A stretch of DNA of 64,000 nucleotides from CAVYXK01 sp963708245 (GTDB lineage Bacteria; Pseudomonadota; Alphaproteobacteria; Acetobacterales; Acetobacteraceae). How positions within the stretch are numbered: position 1 is the first letter of the stretch; each line of letters starts with the position of its first letter. The notes below the pieces were generated by a model. It saw nothing but the letters and a program-made list of their open reading frames with translations. It had not been told where the DNA came from and did no database searches. The position numbers and the translations under genes are program-made. The DNA is taken from positions 5,704,001 through 5,768,000 of the forward strand of contig OY970201.1 of assembly GCA_963708245.1 (NCBI GenBank), in the 5' to 3' direction. This document shows, piece after piece, positions 62,935-64,000 of the stretch.

Positions 62935-64000
62935 TTAGCGAACGCGAGCTCCTTCAGGCCGAGGGCGCGGGCGACGCCGGCGCCATACGCCGGATCGGCG
63001 CGGAGGCAATTGGCGACGTGCCGTTCCTTGATGTGCAGGCGCGCGTCGCCCATCGCGCGGGCGGTGTTCTCGAACAGCGCTTGCCGCTGGGAAGGGGTCA
63101 TCAGGCGGAAGAGATTGCCCGGCTGCTCCCAGTGGTCATCGTCGATGCGATGGTCCCAGTGCGCCCCGTTGCCGTCCACCGGCATCGGCGGCTCGGTGAA
63201 ATCAGGCTGGTTGTCCCAGAGCCCGTCGCTGTTGGGATTGAACGTCAGGGTTCGGCCGAGATTGCCGTCGGTGCGCATCTTGCCGTCGCGATGATAACTG
63301 AGGAACGGGCATTTGGATGCATTGACGGGGATGTGGTTGAAGTTGATACCGAGCCGGTAGCGCTGCGTGTCGCCATAGGAGAACAGGCGTGCCTGCAGCA
63401 TCTTGTCGGGCGAAAAGCCAATTCCGGGGACGATGTTGGCGGGCGAGAAGGCCGCCTGTTCGACTTCAGCGAAGTAGTTCTCCGGATAGCGGTTGAGCTC
63501 CATCACGCCGACCTCGATCAGCGGATAGTCTTTCTTCGGCCAGACCTTGGTGAGATCGAAGGGATTGTGCCTGTGGGTCTTCGCCTGCGCTTCCGTCATC
63601 ACCTGGATGAAGAGCGTCCAGCGCGGGAATTCGCCGGCCTCGATCGCGTTCAGCAGGTCCCGTCCGTTGCTCTCGCGATCATTGGCGACCAGCGCAGCCG
63701 CCTCGCCATCGGTCAGGTTCGCAATCCCCTGCTGCGTGCGGAAATGGAATTTCACCCACACGCGCTCATCCGCCGCGTTGATCAGCGAGAAGGTGTGGCT
63801 GCCGAACAAGTGCATGTGGCGGAAGCTTTTCGGGATGCCGCGGTCGGACATCACGATCGTCACCTGGTGCAGCGCCTCGGGCAGCAGAGTCCAGAAATCC
63901 CAGTTATTGTCGGCGCTGCGAAGGCCGGTGCGCGGGTCGCGCTTGATCGCGTGGTTAAGGTCCGGGAAACGCAGCGGGTCGCGGAAGAAGAACACCGGCG
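62931..64000 (-). CDS. Catalase, 5' part outside the window
   Basis: Small-subunit haem catalase (357 residues visible, N-terminus cut). VFFFRDPLRFPDLNHAIKRD and WDFWTLLPEALHQV are family blocks; the proximal haem-ligand Tyr is in RLFSYGDTQRYRLG. The essential His and Asn of the N-terminal part are partly beyond the edge. It degrades hydrogen peroxide. A KatA/KatE distinction is not possible, but the C-terminus is short, which favours the small-subunit clade. Confidence 0.95.
   Translation of the reverse strand, partial: PVFFFRDPLRFPDLNHAIKRDPRTGLRSADNNWDFWTLLPEALHQVTIVMSDRGIPKSFRHMHLFGSHTFSLINAADERVWVKFHFRTQQGIANLTDGEAAALVANDRESNGRDLLNAIEAGEFPRWTLFIQVMTEAQAKTHRHNPFDLTKVWPKKDYPLIEVGVMELNRYPENYFAEVEQAAFSPANIVPGIGFSPDKMLQARLFSYGDTQRYRLGINFNHIPVNASKCPFLSYHRDGKMRTDGNLGRTLTFNPNSDGLWDNQPDFTEPPMPVDGNGAHWDHRIDDDHWEQPGNLFRLMTPSQRQALFENTARAMGDARLHIKERHVANCLRADPAYGAGVARALGLKELAFAK

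Overview
The window is high-GC, gene-dense bacterial DNA. The run hisS–prfA–prmC–DUF4167, the purM–purN / PgsA-like / AI-2E / HdaA neighbourhood, an aa3-type cytochrome oxidase subunit IV, a PEP-CTERM protein and a PQQ dehydrogenase point to an alphaproteobacterium, most likely of the Rhodospirillales/Acetobacteraceae type. That placement is inferred from gene content and order only. I saw no rRNA, tRNA or CRISPR array.

Layout. 0.1-4.5 kb: translation block (hisS, prfA, prmC joined by 4-base overlaps), a DUF4167 protein and a macro-domain hydrolase. 4.5-7.4 kb: a fragment of an MFS transporter, then a minus-strand pair of cytochrome c and a periplasmic PQQ alcohol dehydrogenase with the Asp-Tyr-Asp signature of lanthanide-dependent enzymes. 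7.9-10.4 kb: MFS transporter plus enolase-superfamily sugar-acid enzyme. 10.6-14.1 kb: a single 1,189-residue CydDC-like double ABC exporter. 14.2-20.2 kb: a frameshifted hypothetical gene and two LysR regulators, each divergent from short-chain dehydrogenases; one dehydrogenase gene is frameshifted and another lacks the catalytic Tyr/Lys pair. 20.2-24.5 kb: poorly coding stretches, a second enolase-superfamily gene and an HpcH/HpaI aldolase, which together with the 7.9-10.4 kb genes suggest sugar-acid catabolism. 24.7-31.8 kb: SRAP protein, a frameshifted TPR/ATP-grasp gene, an orphan CoA-transferase A subunit, SDR + acyl-CoA dehydrogenase + APH-like kinase, DUF3108 protein. 32.3-41.9 kb: lytic transglycosylase with SPOR-like tail, an orphan molybdenum hydroxylase large subunit, PEP-CTERM protein, pyrD with a HAD hydrolase, small conserved proteins, an S24 repressor-like gene and a glutathionyl-hydroquinone reductase. 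42-49.6 kb: TPR glycosyltransferase-like gene overlapping a protein made of ~38-residue repeats, peptide-type binding protein, class III aminotransferase, a ROK/cupin deletion scar, GNAT, ndk. 49.9-51.3 kb: an IS481-family insertion with a damaged transposase. 51.3-58.5 kb: housekeeping (cox IV, purN, purM, PgsA-like, AI-2E, DoxX, HdaA, Gly-zipper lipoprotein, ribF, MaoC). 58.6-64 kb: SDR, thiolase, CocE-type hydrolase and a catalase cut by the window edge.

The window is notable for gene decay: three chromosomal genes and one transposase each look one base out of frame, an MFS paralogue survives only as a ~150-base piece, and two divergent genes have lost their shared 5' ends. A palindromic repeat with the core CTCCCGC...GCGGGAG recurs between genes, and the IS481 copy appears to sit inside one of its copies. 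No single locus is clearly a new system; the most interesting leads are the DYD-type PQQ dehydrogenase with its cytochrome, the 38-residue repeat protein with its glycosyltransferase-like partner, and the frameshifted TPR/ATP-grasp gene.
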